From: Lachnospiraceae bacterium
GTDB taxonomy: Bacteria > Bacillota > Clostridia > Lachnospirales > Lachnospiraceae
Length of the DNA stretch: 64,000 nt
Assembly (NCBI GenBank): GCA_024698345.1
Contig: JAILRH010000203.1
Location: 28,968 to 92,967 of the forward strand
Direction of reading: 5' to 3'
In this document: in pieces, positions 1 to 7,955 of the stretch
Position numbering within the stretch: position 1 is the first letter of the stretch
How the letters are laid out: every line of letters begins with the position of its first letter
Notes under the pieces: model-generated
The model's input: the letters and a program-made list of their open reading frames with translations, nothing else
Told to the model about the DNA's origin: nothing
Database searches by the model: none
Translations under genes and position numbers: made by a program

Positions 1-530
1 AAAATAACATACATACCTGTGAGAAATGCCATTACAAGAATAACAACCCAATATGGTAAATCGAATACAAGACCAAACAAACTTGAAAGTCCGTTGTAAA
101 GTGATGCTGTATATGGAATAAGGAAAATAAATACGATTACTGAAGCTATAACTTTAAGCTTGTCTGATGCAAATCTCTTTCCAAAGAAATCCGGCATAGT
201 CTTAGCATCAAGTTTCTGTGTCATAATTCTTGTTCTTCTTCCAAGGATATTCCAGGCAAGAAGTGAACCAATAAATGCATTTCCAAGTCCTGCCCATGTT
301 GAAGCAAGACCAAACTTCCATCCGAACTGTCCTGCATAACCTACAAAAATAACTGCTGAAAAGTAAGATGTACCGAAAGCAAATGCTGTAAGCCAAGGTC
401 CTACAGAACGTCCTCCAAGTACAAATCCATTAACATCTGTTGCATGACTTCTTGTGTAGAATCCAACGCCAATCATAACTGCGAAGAATACTATCAAGAG
501 TATTGAACAAAGCCAAATCTGTGGTGTCAT
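1..530 (-). CDS. Sodium:solute symporter (SSS) family transporter, 5' part only
   Basis: The gene runs off the left edge, so only about 176 N-terminal residues are visible; it is not in the ORF track. Reading leftward from ATG at 530 gives MTPQIWLCSILLIVFF, a first membrane helix, then GGRSVGPWLTAFAFGTSYFS, which is the typical N-terminal signature of sodium-coupled solute symporters, followed by LGRRTRIMTQKLDAKTMPDF. Family members use the sodium gradient to import sugars, amino acids, acetate or pantothenate; the substrate cannot be told from this fragment. A ribosome-binding site GGAGG lies 9 nt before the ATG. The gene has its own strong promoter with an inverted repeat and direct repeats upstream, so it is probably regulated. 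Confidence 0.85.
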   Translation of the reverse strand, partial: MTPQIWLCSILLIVFFAVMIGVGFYTRSHATDVNGFVLGGRSVGPWLTAFAFGTSYFSAVIFVGYAGQFGWKFGLASTWAGLGNAFIGSLLAWNILGRRTRIMTQKLDAKTMPDFFGKRFASDKLKVIASVIVFIFLIPYTASLYNGLSSLFGLVFDLPYWVVILVMAFLTGMYVI

Positions 531-556
531 AATTAAAAATCCTCCGTATACTTTAT

Positions 557-610
557 ATCGCTTTAGTGCGTTGCGTTTTAAACCGTTACGCTTTAAAGCA
601 CTAAAGCGAT
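557..610 (-). promoter_or_regulatory. Inverted repeat in the 5' leader of the SSS transporter
   Basis: Two perfect 13-nt arms, ATCGCTTTAGTGC at 557-569 and GCACTAAAGCGAT at 598-610, are separated by 28 nt. The right arm overlaps the -10 box and the left arm lies in the leader before the ribosome-binding site. It could be a paired operator for a repressor or a leader hairpin; the sequence alone does not decide. Confidence 0.55.
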
Positions 611-637
611 TATATATAATGATTCATCCACTGTCAA
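609..637 (-). promoter_or_regulatory. Strong sigma-A type promoter for the SSS transporter
   Basis: On the minus strand TTGACA (637-632) and TATAAT (614-609) are both perfect and are separated by exactly 17 nt. Transcription should begin near 602, about 70 nt before the start codon at 530. Confidence 0.8.
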
Positions 638-681
638 GTTATTTTTCATACTTCTTGTAAGTTATTTTTCATACTTATTGT
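636..681 (-). repeat. Two 23-bp direct repeats abutting the -35 box
   Basis: The unit AAGTTATTTTTCATACTT plus 5 nt is present twice in tandem (636-658 and 659-681) with one mismatch, directly upstream of TTGACA on the minus strand. The position is that of an activator site or an UP-like element. Confidence 0.6.
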
Positions 682-697
682 AAGAAAAAACTTGATG

Positions 698-742
698 AAG
701 CAAGCTTTATGAATTATCCTCGTTGCTAAACAACAAAGGCGC
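698..742. repeat. Dispersed intergenic repeat, copy 1
   Basis: This 45-nt stretch (AAGCAAGCTTTATGAATT ... GCTAAACAACAAAGG) closely matches 2220-2264 at about 84% by eye. Both lie between operons. The remainder of the 531-795 gap holds the promoter elements listed separately. Confidence 0.6.
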
Positions 743-795
743 CATGTCTGCGATTTTCACCACTAACATAACGCCCTGATATATTTCATAAAAGT

Positions 796-1260
796 CTACT
801 TACTATAATCCGCCTCGATTTTCTTGATAAGTTCAACTCTTCCTGCGTGTCTTCCACCTTCAAACTCTGTTCCAAAGAATTCATCAAGTATCATCTTTGC
901 CATCTCATCGCCCACAACTCTTGCTCCGAATGCAATAATATTTGCGTTGTTGTGCATCTTTGTCATACGTGCTGAATATGGTTCGCTGCAAACTGCTGCA
1001 ATTACTCCCGGAACCTTGTTTGCTGAAATTGAAATGCCAATTCCCGTTCCGCACATAAGAACTCCGTAATCAACATCACCTTTAACTACTGCCTCGCCGA
1101 CTTCTCGACCCTTGTCCGGATAATCACATTTGATGATTTCACCATTTTCATCATAATTTGTACCATAATCCACACATTCATAGCCCTTTTCTTTCATGTA
1201 GGCTATCATACTGTTTTTCAAATCAATTGCTGCATGATCGCATCCAAATCCTATCTTCAT
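796..1260 (-). CDS. rpiB: Ribose-5-phosphate isomerase B
   Basis: A 154-residue cytosolic RpiB/LacAB-family enzyme that interconverts ribose 5-phosphate and ribulose 5-phosphate in the non-oxidative pentose phosphate pathway. Visible family signatures are GCDHA at residues 6-10, the catalytic cysteine in CGTGIG at 70-75 and HNNAN at 103-107. Length is normal for the family. The start is supported by AGGAGGAG just upstream. It lies 27 nt downstream of the DegV-family gene on the same strand and may be cotranscribed with it. Some close relatives act on allose or galactose phosphates, but nothing here indicates that. Confidence 0.93.
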   Translation of the reverse strand: MKIGFGCDHAAIDLKNSMIAYMKEKGYECVDYGTNYDENGEIIKCDYPDKGREVGEAVVKGDVDYGVLMCGTGIGISISANKVPGVIAAVCSEPYSARMTKMHNNANIIAFGARVVGDEMAKMILDEFFGTEFEGGRHAGRVELIKKIEADYSK

Positions 1261-1287
1261 ATTCTCCTCCTATGAAACAAAAATAAT

Positions 1288-2148
1288 TTAATCCTCAAGC
1301 ACCTGAATTCCGGCACCTACCAGTCCAAATCCAAGGTACACTGCCAATGCACCTCCAAGATCTGCTCTGACTAGCATATTATAATCAGGGAAGTGTTCAT
1401 TTACCATACCCTCAAGCTCAGCTCGAAGTTCGGGAACTCCTCCACCACAAATAACTATATTATACTTCTTTCCTTCTACTTTATATTCATCAACTAATTT
1501 GATAAGAGTAGCCAGTGTCTGTTTCATACCACGCACCTTTGCTGCTGCGTATATTTCACCATCATTGTCATCAAATGATAAAATTGGTTTGATGTTGAGC
1601 ACACTTCCAAGAAAAGCCGTTGCCTTTCCGATTCTTCCACCCTTCTGTAACAGATCCAAATCCTGTATGCAAAAGAATACCTTTGTTCCATCTATAAGCT
1701 GTTCAACTTTCTTTTTTAATGTATCAAAGTCCATACCCTGTGCTGCATACTCTGCTGCCTGAATAGCTATAATTCCAATACCTATACTTGCCTGAAGAGA
1801 ATCATAAACTTCAACTTCTAATTCTTCTTCGTCATCTGCAAGCATCTTCATAAATCCATATGTTCCTGATAATCCACTAGAAAGCATAATCATGATTGCC
1901 TTGTTATAACCCTGCTCTTTGATTTTATCAAATATATCAAGAACGTCTTCCCCTTGAGGCGAGCTGGTCTTTGGCACTTCTGTCTTTATCTTCTCATACA
2001 CTTCCTCAACTGTAATATCTACTCCATCCTTGTACTGTCCGTCCTCGCATGTAATAAGCATTGGAAGCATAAAAATATTGTACTTCTCAATCAGTTCCTT
2101 TGGAACGTCAGAACATGAATCTGTAATAATTGCTATCTTATCTGCCAT
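1288..2148 (-). CDS. DegV/FakB family fatty-acid-binding protein
   Basis: A 286-residue DegV-family protein. Characterised members (FakB) bind a fatty acid and present it to the kinase FakA for incorporation into phospholipid. The sequence shows ITDSCSDVP at residues 8-16, TSSP at 61-64 and the ligand-loop motif SSGLSGTY at 90-97, plus the late GGG and GGAL segments typical of the two-domain fold. There is no fakA gene nearby, so the partner must be elsewhere. The ribosome-binding site AAGGAGGA precedes the ATG. Family assignment is firm; the ligand is inferred. Confidence 0.9.
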   Translation of the reverse strand: MADKIAIITDSCSDVPKELIEKYNIFMLPMLITCEDGQYKDGVDITVEEVYEKIKTEVPKTSSPQGEDVLDIFDKIKEQGYNKAIMIMLSSGLSGTYGFMKMLADDEEELEVEVYDSLQASIGIGIIAIQAAEYAAQGMDFDTLKKKVEQLIDGTKVFFCIQDLDLLQKGGRIGKATAFLGSVLNIKPILSFDDNDGEIYAAAKVRGMKQTLATLIKLVDEYKVEGKKYNIVICGGGVPELRAELEGMVNEHFPDYNMLVRADLGGALAVYLGFGLVGAGIQVLED

Positions 2149-2208
2149 AGTTCCTCCTTATTAGTATTTACTAACAGATTTTCATTCCTATAAATAGCCG
2201 AAACCGCT

Positions 2209-2264
2209 ACGCTTGTTTCAAGCAAGCTTGATGAATTTTCATTGTCGCTAAACAACAACGGGGC
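2209..2264. repeat. Dispersed intergenic repeat, copy 2 with extra module
   Basis: 2220-2264 matches 698-742. It is preceded by AACCGCTACGCTTGTTT (about 2211-2218 region), a module found again at 63739 and in altered form at 32763. It lies between the DegV-family gene and the tRNA terminator. Confidence 0.6.
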
Positions 2265-2285
2265 ACCATCCTCGATGGTACCCCG
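2259..2285 (-). terminator. Terminator hairpin of the tRNA operon
   Basis: Stem CGGGGTACCAT / ATGGTGCCCCG (minus strand; 11 bp with one G-U) around a 5-nt loop, followed by GTTGTTGTTT. It lies just past the 3' end of tRNA-Leu. Confidence 0.7.
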
Positions 2286-2290
2286 TGATA

Positions 2291-2375
2291 TGCCGGCGAC
2301 CGGAATCGAACCGGTACGATGTTGCCACCACAGGATTTTAAGTCCTGCGCGTCTGCCAGTTCCGCCACGCCGGCA
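2291..2375 (-). tRNA. tRNA-Leu (anticodon UAA)
   Basis: An 85-nt gene with perfect acceptor arms TGCCGGC / GCCGGCA, a long variable arm as in type II tRNAs, T-arm GGTTCGATTCC, and anticodon stem-loop CAGGA-CTTAAAA-TCCTG, so the anticodon is TAA, reading UUA leucine codons. The CCA end is not encoded. Confidence 0.95.
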
Positions 2376-2380
2376 AAAAT

Positions 2381-2461
2381 GGGTGGAGAAGGATTCGAAC
2401 CTTCGAAGGCGGTGCCAACAGATTTACAGTCTGCCCCCTTTGGCCACTCGGGAATCCACCC
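2381..2461 (-). tRNA. tRNA-Tyr (anticodon GUA)
   Basis: An 81-nt gene with acceptor arms GGGTGGA / TCCACCC, anticodon stem-loop CAGA-CTGTAAA-TCTG (anticodon GTA), a long variable arm and T-arm GGTTCGAATCC. It lies 5 nt upstream of tRNA-Leu, with which it shares the promoter and terminator. CCA is not encoded. Confidence 0.95.
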
Positions 2462-2484
2462 AGTTAATTTGTCAACCATGTATA

Positions 2485-2513
2485 TTTATATCATATCTAA
2501 AAATAAACTTCAA
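2485..2513 (-). promoter_or_regulatory. Promoter of the tRNA-Tyr/tRNA-Leu operon
   Basis: TTGAAG (2513-2508) and TATAAA (2490-2485) on the minus strand are 17 nt apart and lie 24 nt before tRNA-Tyr. Confidence 0.6.
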
Positions 2514-2540
2514 CATTTTTCTTAAAAGAAACCACCGTTG

Positions 2541-2585
2541 CAAAACAAAAAGTGGCCGCAGGTATTTCAAATACTAACGGCCACC
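2541..2585 (-). terminator. Terminator of the large secreted multidomain gene
   Basis: The minus strand reads GTGGCCG...CGGCCAC with an inner GTATTTGAAATAC stem, followed by TTTTTGTTTT. It lies about 80 nt past the stop codon at 2662. Confidence 0.85.
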
Positions 2586-2661
2586 ATAACTATTGCATAT
2601 TATTCAATTTAATGCTATACGACATAACAATCAACTAATATCGTTGTTACATGCCACGTTA

Positions 2662-5600
2662 TTACCTTACATCTCTAAATTTGTTGTGAGCGATAAGATA
2701 ATATGTAGGCTGCATATGCGGATGCTCTATTCCTCCAAACCAGAGAATCTTTCCGCTTGATAAAATAAATGATCCTTTTGCTGTTGCATATTTACCTTTT
2801 ACACCTGTCAATACGTTTGCCAAAACCTCTTCATTTCCTGCAAGGTTTGCAAGTACCTGCATCAGATATGCCGGACAGATGTTCTTCTCTGCATGCCATG
2901 CATAATAATATGTCTGCCATCCAAAGATTTTTACACCTTTTTCCCAGGAACCAACTGTATATATACTACAGAATTTGCTGAGTCGTCCCTTGTTAAAGAT
3001 ATTTTTCAATGCAAGCATGTCTAATTCTGCAAGTCCCGGTACAACATGTTTAGCATAACTAAGTGTTCCGTCACTTGATTTGTCAAATACGTATAATTCA
3101 TTTCTATTGTTTGCTATTCCTGCAAATGCATTAACGGTTCTATTAACACCTGTATCATTTCTGTAGTCATAACCTGTAAGCCACTCAAATGTTCCCTTAA
3201 TATTTCCGCTTAAAATGCCCTCATACCAGTATGTTTCATACTTGTCAGCAACACTTATGCTCTTTGTTATTCCGTATCTCTTAAATCCCCATGCTGAAAG
3301 TGGTAACTTTGGAATAAGATCATCTGAGTTAACAACATTAAATACCGTATTACATGTTCTTGAAAGTGTTGTTGTGAGTGGAGATGCAAATGTATATGTA
3401 AATGATCTATATCCTTTTTGCTCTCTCTCAAAGTACTCTCCAATAATATTTGCTATTCCTGCACCTCTTGAATGTCCTGTAATCAGAATACTCTTATTAT
3501 CAACTGAATTAATATTATATTTGTTAAGATATGCTTTTACATATGTAAGAATTCTGTTTGCAGCAACATCAAATCCCTTATGATGCTCTTTTGTCTTCCA
3601 ATCAGGATGGCTATATCCTAATTTATTATAATAATCATTTGTATTTGCACCAACGTCAAAATTACTTGACCATTCTCTTATACCATCCTCTGTTTTAGGC
3701 TTTGGCCCTGTTCCTCTTATTGTGAGAACTACAATTTCTCTTTCTTCACCGTTGTAAGAATACTTTCTGTGGCCGATGACAGCTTCTGACATATCATCAG
3801 TATCAACGCTGTATCCCTTTTCGTAAAGATTGATATTTTCAACGTCACTGTAACCCAACTTTTTCAATAAAGTTGTGTTTGTGTCATCTCCACCTGAAAT
3901 TCCTGATTTGAAATCAATATACAAATGCTCATAAATATCTGAAGCAAGAATTGATGAGAAAATAGACAAATCATCATCATACTTTGTATTGTTTCCAAAT
4001 AATTTTCTGTAATCTAAATCAAATTCAACATTACATGCCTTATTATTTTTATCCATATCCCTATAATTCATTACGCCTGTGAATGTTCTTGATTTAGGAG
4101 CATCGTCTTTGTCATCATTAATACCGTCAAAATCTGTATCTTCCATCAACGGATTAGAAACATAATTGTATACGTATATTTCTGTCAATCCATCATATTC
4201 AGTTTTTGGAACATTTTTTGCTTTAAGTAAAACCTTAATAAATGCTCCCAAATTAACTTTTTCTAATGTTCCAAGCTCGTACTTATCTGAAAGTGAATCC
4301 TTATCTGAACTGAATCCGTCATCAGAAAGCGGTTTTTTTAGTTTGATGTACTGATAATCACTGAGAAGTGCCCAATAACCGTCATTTACAACGCCACCGA
4401 TGTTTCTTGCAAGTTTGAGAAGTTCGTCACTGAAATTTGTATCAATATTTGCATAGATACCATCTGTTTCTTCATATAAATCTTCATAATCAGACTGATA
4501 TTTACTTCTTGTAACAACAGATGTGTTGATTTCCTTTTCTTTCAAAATTTCAATCATCTCATCCATTGTTGAAATTCCAAAATTGTTATCAATCTTGTAT
4601 CCTGCATCTGTAATTAAAATTGCAAACTTATCTGCATTCTTTCTAAAATCAAGTTCACTCATAGTTGCCAATGCATCAACTGCTGTTTCAGGTGTGTCAC
4701 CACCACCTGTTACTTTCAAAGCCTTGATTTTGTTCTTAAATTCATTTACGTCAGTGTACCAGTTTGAATTACCGTTTTTTACTGTTTTAGTATATTCGTT
4801 AGGACATGTAATATCCTTATAATCTACAAGAGCAAAATTTACTTTTACATTTAACTGTGAAAGTTCGTCAACAAATGCAGATACATTTTTTACAACGTTA
4901 TTGATTGCTCCGCCCATAGAACCAGTAGAGTCAATTACAAATACAATATCTGCCTGTCCTGCTGCTGTGCTATTTACTGCTGTTTCATCTGATGCAGAAC
5001 TATTTGCTACTGTTTCATCTGCTTTTGTTTCAGATACTTTTGTTTCAGATACTGTTGTTTCAGATACTGTTGTTTCTGTTGCTGTTGTCTCAGCTGCTGT
5101 TGTTTCTGTTGCTGTTGTTTCTGTTGTCTCTGTTGCTGCTGTTTCTTCCGAAGTTCCAAGCAGTTCTCTGCTTAATGGTGTTATGTCTGTTATTGCTGAC
5201 ACCTTTGTGCTTCCATCCGGAATAGTAATTCCCAAGCTGTCAAGGAACACTTCAACATCTAATACGAAAAATACTCCCGCACCTACTGAAGCACTGATTT
5301 TATTTCCATCACTCTCTGTCTCATAAGGCACAAACTCACCATCTTTGTACTCACATACCATAAGGTATTCAACTCTGTCACTTACCTTACTGCAGTCAAA
5401 TGAAAGTACAAGATCTGCTCCTTCATAATCTGTTGCAATTTCAACCTGCTTGCCGATAACTGCTCTGTTATCATCTAACTCGTAAACGTCTTCAGCCTCA
5501 ACAGAAACATGCTTGTCGATAAGTCCTGCAACTTTTGCCTCAATGGATGGTATCACATCATTTTCCTCAAAAAGCTCCTCTGCAAAATTGTCTTCACTTA

Positions 5601-6966
5601 ATTTCTGCTCAAATGTTCTCTCTGAGTCAGGTGTTGTTCCATCTGTTTTTTCCTTTGTAGGATCCAGTCCCAATGTTAATTCTTCATTATCTGAAAGACC
5701 GTCACCATCTGTATCACTATTAATTGGATTTGTGTTGTATTTATTTACTTCTTCACCATCTGTTATTCCGTCGCCGTCTGTATCTGCCTTTGATGGTTCC
5801 GTTTCAAGTCTGAGTTCTTCAATATTTGAAAGAGAATCTTCGTCTGCATCCTCGTCTGCATCACTAATACCATCCTCATCAGTATCAGCTAAAACAGGAT
5901 CAGTCTCAAGAAGATATAATTCCTCATAATCTGTAAGTCCGTCTCCGTCTGTATCTTCTTTTGTCACATCTGTGCCAAACATCTCTTCAAGATAATCTTC
6001 AACTCCGTCTCCGTCTGTATCCTTTTCAACGTAATCAGGAATTCCGTCTCCATCTGTATCTTCTTCCATCTCATCAGGGATTCCGTTTCCGTCTGTATCT
6101 TCTGCGTCATCGCCGAAAAGACCGCTTGCGGCTTTTTGCTTGTATGTGCACTGGGATAAAATAAATTTCTCCGGAACGTCTTCCTTGCTGCCACCTTTTC
6201 CTGAAAATCCGAATGTTACAGATTTGCCCGGCTTAATGTCAGCATTAAAGCCACTGTTTCTGACAACATATCTGTCATCATCACTAGGAACTAAAGCTGC
6301 ACTCCAGATATTTGTGATTGTTCTGTCATATGAAAAAATCATACTCCAGTCTTCAATTGTTGAATCAGAATTATTTGTGATTGTAATAGTTCCGTTAAAT
6401 CCGCTTCCCCAGTCTGCATCTATTTTATAGTCAACTGAAAAATCTTTAGAATCGATATAATCTATATCACTTACAAGATTAAAATATGCCGGGAATTTTT
6501 CGAAATCTTTATTTGCCGTGAATCCAAATTCAACCTGGCCGCCTATTGCAATCTCACGATTCCAACCCATGTTCTTATAAACATTTGTATCCTCACTGCT
6601 TTTTACAATCTGAGCATTCCAAATGTTTTCAATACTGTCATAACCAAGAGCCTCGAGATACCAGTTGTGAATAACCTCGTCACCTGTATTCACAATCTTA
6701 ATATAAGCTGTGTATCCACCATCCCACTTGTCTGAAACAGTATAAGTTACCGAGAAACCTTCGCCTTCATACTCTATCTGATTTGTCTCCATTTTTTCGA
6801 AATCCACACCCGGTCCATCAACCATTGTTTCTGATTCAACAGGATTAAATTCCGTATCCCCCGACAAATTGTCAAATAATAAATCTGCGTTAACAGTTCC
6901 TACCGGCTGAACAGCCAGTGCTGCAGTCATCATCAGTGCTGCAACTTTTTTGAAATTGATTTTCAC
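2662..6966 (-). CDS. Secreted multidomain protein: CBM2-like x2, calcium repeats, VWA, class 3 lipase
   Basis: A 1434-residue exported protein. Residues 1-27 are a signal peptide. Two tandem modules (about 65-150 and 175-260) have the spaced Trp, IWNA/IWSA and FGF pattern of family 2 carbohydrate-binding modules. About 285-430 hold eight or so DTDGDGI-type repeats (thrombospondin type 3, calcium binding). A Thr/Glu-rich linker (about 600-660) precedes a von Willebrand A domain starting near 672 with the MIDAS motif DSTGSMG. After a further DTDFDG repeat, the C-terminal third contains ITGHSRGAG near 1160, the nucleophile elbow of class 3 lipases. It could therefore bind a glycan surface and hydrolyse an ester; the natural substrate is unknown. 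No sorting signal or C-terminal anchor is visible. GGAGGAGG precedes the ATG. Confidence 0.85.
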   Translation of the reverse strand: MKINFKKVAALMMTAALAVQPVGTVNADLLFDNLSGDTEFNPVESETMVDGPGVDFEKMETNQIEYEGEGFSVTYTVSDKWDGGYTAYIKIVNTGDEVIHNWYLEALGYDSIENIWNAQIVKSSEDTNVYKNMGWNREIAIGGQVEFGFTANKDFEKFPAYFNLVSDIDYIDSKDFSVDYKIDADWGSGFNGTITITNNSDSTIEDWSMIFSYDRTITNIWSAALVPSDDDRYVVRNSGFNADIKPGKSVTFGFSGKGGSKEDVPEKFILSQCTYKQKAASGLFGDDAEDTDGNGIPDEMEEDTDGDGIPDYVEKDTDGDGVEDYLEEMFGTDVTKEDTDGDGLTDYEELYLLETDPVLADTDEDGISDADEDADEDSLSNIEELRLETEPSKADTDGDGITDGEEVNKYNTNPINSDTDGDGLSDNEELTLGLDPTKEKTDGTTPDSERTFEQKLSEDNFAEELFEENDVIPSIEAKVAGLIDKHVSVEAEDVYELDDNRAVIGKQVEIATDYEGADLVLSFDCSKVSDRVEYLMVCEYKDGEFVPYETESDGNKISASVGAGVFFVLDVEVFLDSLGITIPDGSTKVSAITDITPLSRELLGTSEETAATETTETTATETTAAETTATETTVSETTVSETKVSETKADETVANSSASDETAVNSTAAGQADIVFVIDSTGSMGGAINNVVKNVSAFVDELSQLNVKVNFALVDYKDITCPNEYTKTVKNGNSNWYTDVNEFKNKIKALKVTGGGDTPETAVDALATMSELDFRKNADKFAILITDAGYKIDNNFGISTMDEMIEILKEKEINTSVVTRSKYQSDYEDLYEETDGIYANIDTNFSDELLKLARNIGGVVNDGYWALLSDYQYIKLKKPLSDDGFSSDKDSLSDKYELGTLEKVNLGAFIKVLLKAKNVPKTEYDGLTEIYVYNYVSNPLMEDTDFDGINDDKDDAPKSRTFTGVMNYRDMDKNNKACNVEFDLDYRKLFGNNTKYDDDLSIFSSILASDIYEHLYIDFKSGISGGDDTNTTLLKKLGYSDVENINLYEKGYSVDTDDMSEAVIGHRKYSYNGEEREIVVLTIRGTGPKPKTEDGIREWSSNFDVGANTNDYYNKLGYSHPDWKTKEHHKGFDVAANRILTYVKAYLNKYNINSVDNKSILITGHSRGAGIANIIGEYFEREQKGYRSFTYTFASPLTTTLSRTCNTVFNVVNSDDLIPKLPLSAWGFKRYGITKSISVADKYETYWYEGILSGNIKGTFEWLTGYDYRNDTGVNRTVNAFAGIANNRNELYVFDKSSDGTLSYAKHVVPGLAELDMLALKNIFNKGRLSKFCSIYTVGSWEKGVKIFGWQTYYYAWHAEKNICPAYLMQVLANLAGNEEVLANVLTGVKGKYATAKGSFILSSGKILWFGGIEHPHMQPTYYLIAHNKFRDVR

Positions 6967-7055
6967 TTTTTTCCTCCTCCTCGTGAAAATGTATGAGTCC
7001 CAACCTTACTTCTCCCCCATAAGTGTAAAACTCTGTTTATAGTCACCAATTTGCT

Positions 7056-7084
7056 ATTCTATCATTTTAAACCATTTAATACAA
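7056..7084 (-). promoter_or_regulatory. Promoter of the large secreted multidomain gene
   Basis: TTGTAT (7084-7079) and TAGAAT (7061-7056) with a 17-nt spacer on the minus strand, about 90 nt before the start codon at 6966. Confidence 0.5.
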
Positions 7085-7181
7085 TGTATAAATTTGGTTA
7101 TTTCGTAATATTGTAGTCTTGGTATTATTGTAAATATCCCGTAAAAATGATATGCTTAACTATATTTTCAGGAGGAATACA

Positions 7182-7955
7182 ATGAAGAAAAAGAAATTTC
7201 TATGGATTGTAATTTTTATTATTTCCATGACTTGTATTATTACCTGTACCGTGTTCATTGCTCTATATATGAACTCAGGAAAACAGGATTACTCAGAATA
7301 TAAGATTGAGACTACTGCTTCAGAGTCAGGCATTGATTTGGATGAAACTAATAATTCTTTATCAATCCCTATCAACTTTAAGAAACTCCAAAAAAAGAAT
7401 TCTGACATTTACGCCTGGATAAAAGTTCCCGGCACAGTAATAGATTACGCAGTTTGCCAGGCCGGAAAAGGCAGAGATGATTTCTTTTATCTCTCGCACA
7501 ACATATACGGCAATTATGAATTTGCAGGAAGCATTTACAGTGAAAAGCAGAATGCTCTTGATTTTTCCGACCCTGTGACAGTTCTCTACGGTCACAACAT
7601 GAACAATGGTTCCATGTTTGCAGGTCTCGACAAATTCAAAAGTGAGAAGTTTTTTAAAAAACATGATAAGATTATTATTTATTTGCCGGACAGAATATTA
7701 ACTTACAGGATATACGCTGCTTATGAATATGACAACAGGCATATTCTCAACTCGTTTGATTTCAGTGATATGGAAGTCGTTGATTCATATTTCAAGTCAA
7801 CTCTTTCTCCAAAATCAATGGTATGCAATACCAGAGAAGGGATTTCCCTCTCTACCAAAGATCACATAATTACACTCAGTACATGTGTAAATTCAAACAG
7901 CAGTCTGAGATATCTCGTGCAGGGGGTACTTATAAAAGATGAGCGAGCAGAATAA
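7182..7955 (+). CDS. srtB: Class B sortase
   Basis: A 257-residue membrane-anchored transpeptidase that cleaves a wall-sorting signal and attaches the protein to peptidoglycan. From the chosen start, residues 5-30 are a membrane anchor. The catalytic residues are visible: His138 in YGHNM, Cys235 in TLSTC and Arg243 in SLRYLV. The long helix-rich insert before the last strands fits class B. The track starts at 7152, but GGAGG at 7171-7175 places the real start at ATG 7182. It overlaps the LCP gene by 17 nt, and a likely substrate ending in SPKTG is encoded 1.4 kb downstream. Confidence 0.93.
   Translation: MKKKKFLWIVIFIISMTCIITCTVFIALYMNSGKQDYSEYKIETTASESGIDLDETNNSLSIPINFKKLQKKNSDIYAWIKVPGTVIDYAVCQAGKGRDDFFYLSHNIYGNYEFAGSIYSEKQNALDFSDPVTVLYGHNMNNGSMFAGLDKFKSEKFFKKHDKIIIYLPDRILTYRIYAAYEYDNRHILNSFDFSDMEVVDSYFKSTLSPKSMVCNTREGISLSTKDHIITLSTCVNSNSSLRYLVQGVLIKDERAE

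Noticed and set aside
208-396. 62-residue minus-strand ORF
   Set aside because: It is another frame of the symporter gene and has no ribosome-binding site.
2207-2577. ORFs on both strands over the tRNA pair
   Set aside because: They are translations of tRNA-Tyr and tRNA-Leu; a familiar false product of tRNA regions.
4901-5326. Val/Ser-rich plus-strand ORF
   Set aside because: It is the antisense of the Thr/Glu linker of the large secreted protein; low complexity keeps the frame open.
5700-6120. DTDGDG repeats considered as cellulosomal dockerins
   Set aside because: They lack the paired 22-residue dockerin layout and are more numerous; thrombospondin type 3 calcium repeats fit better.
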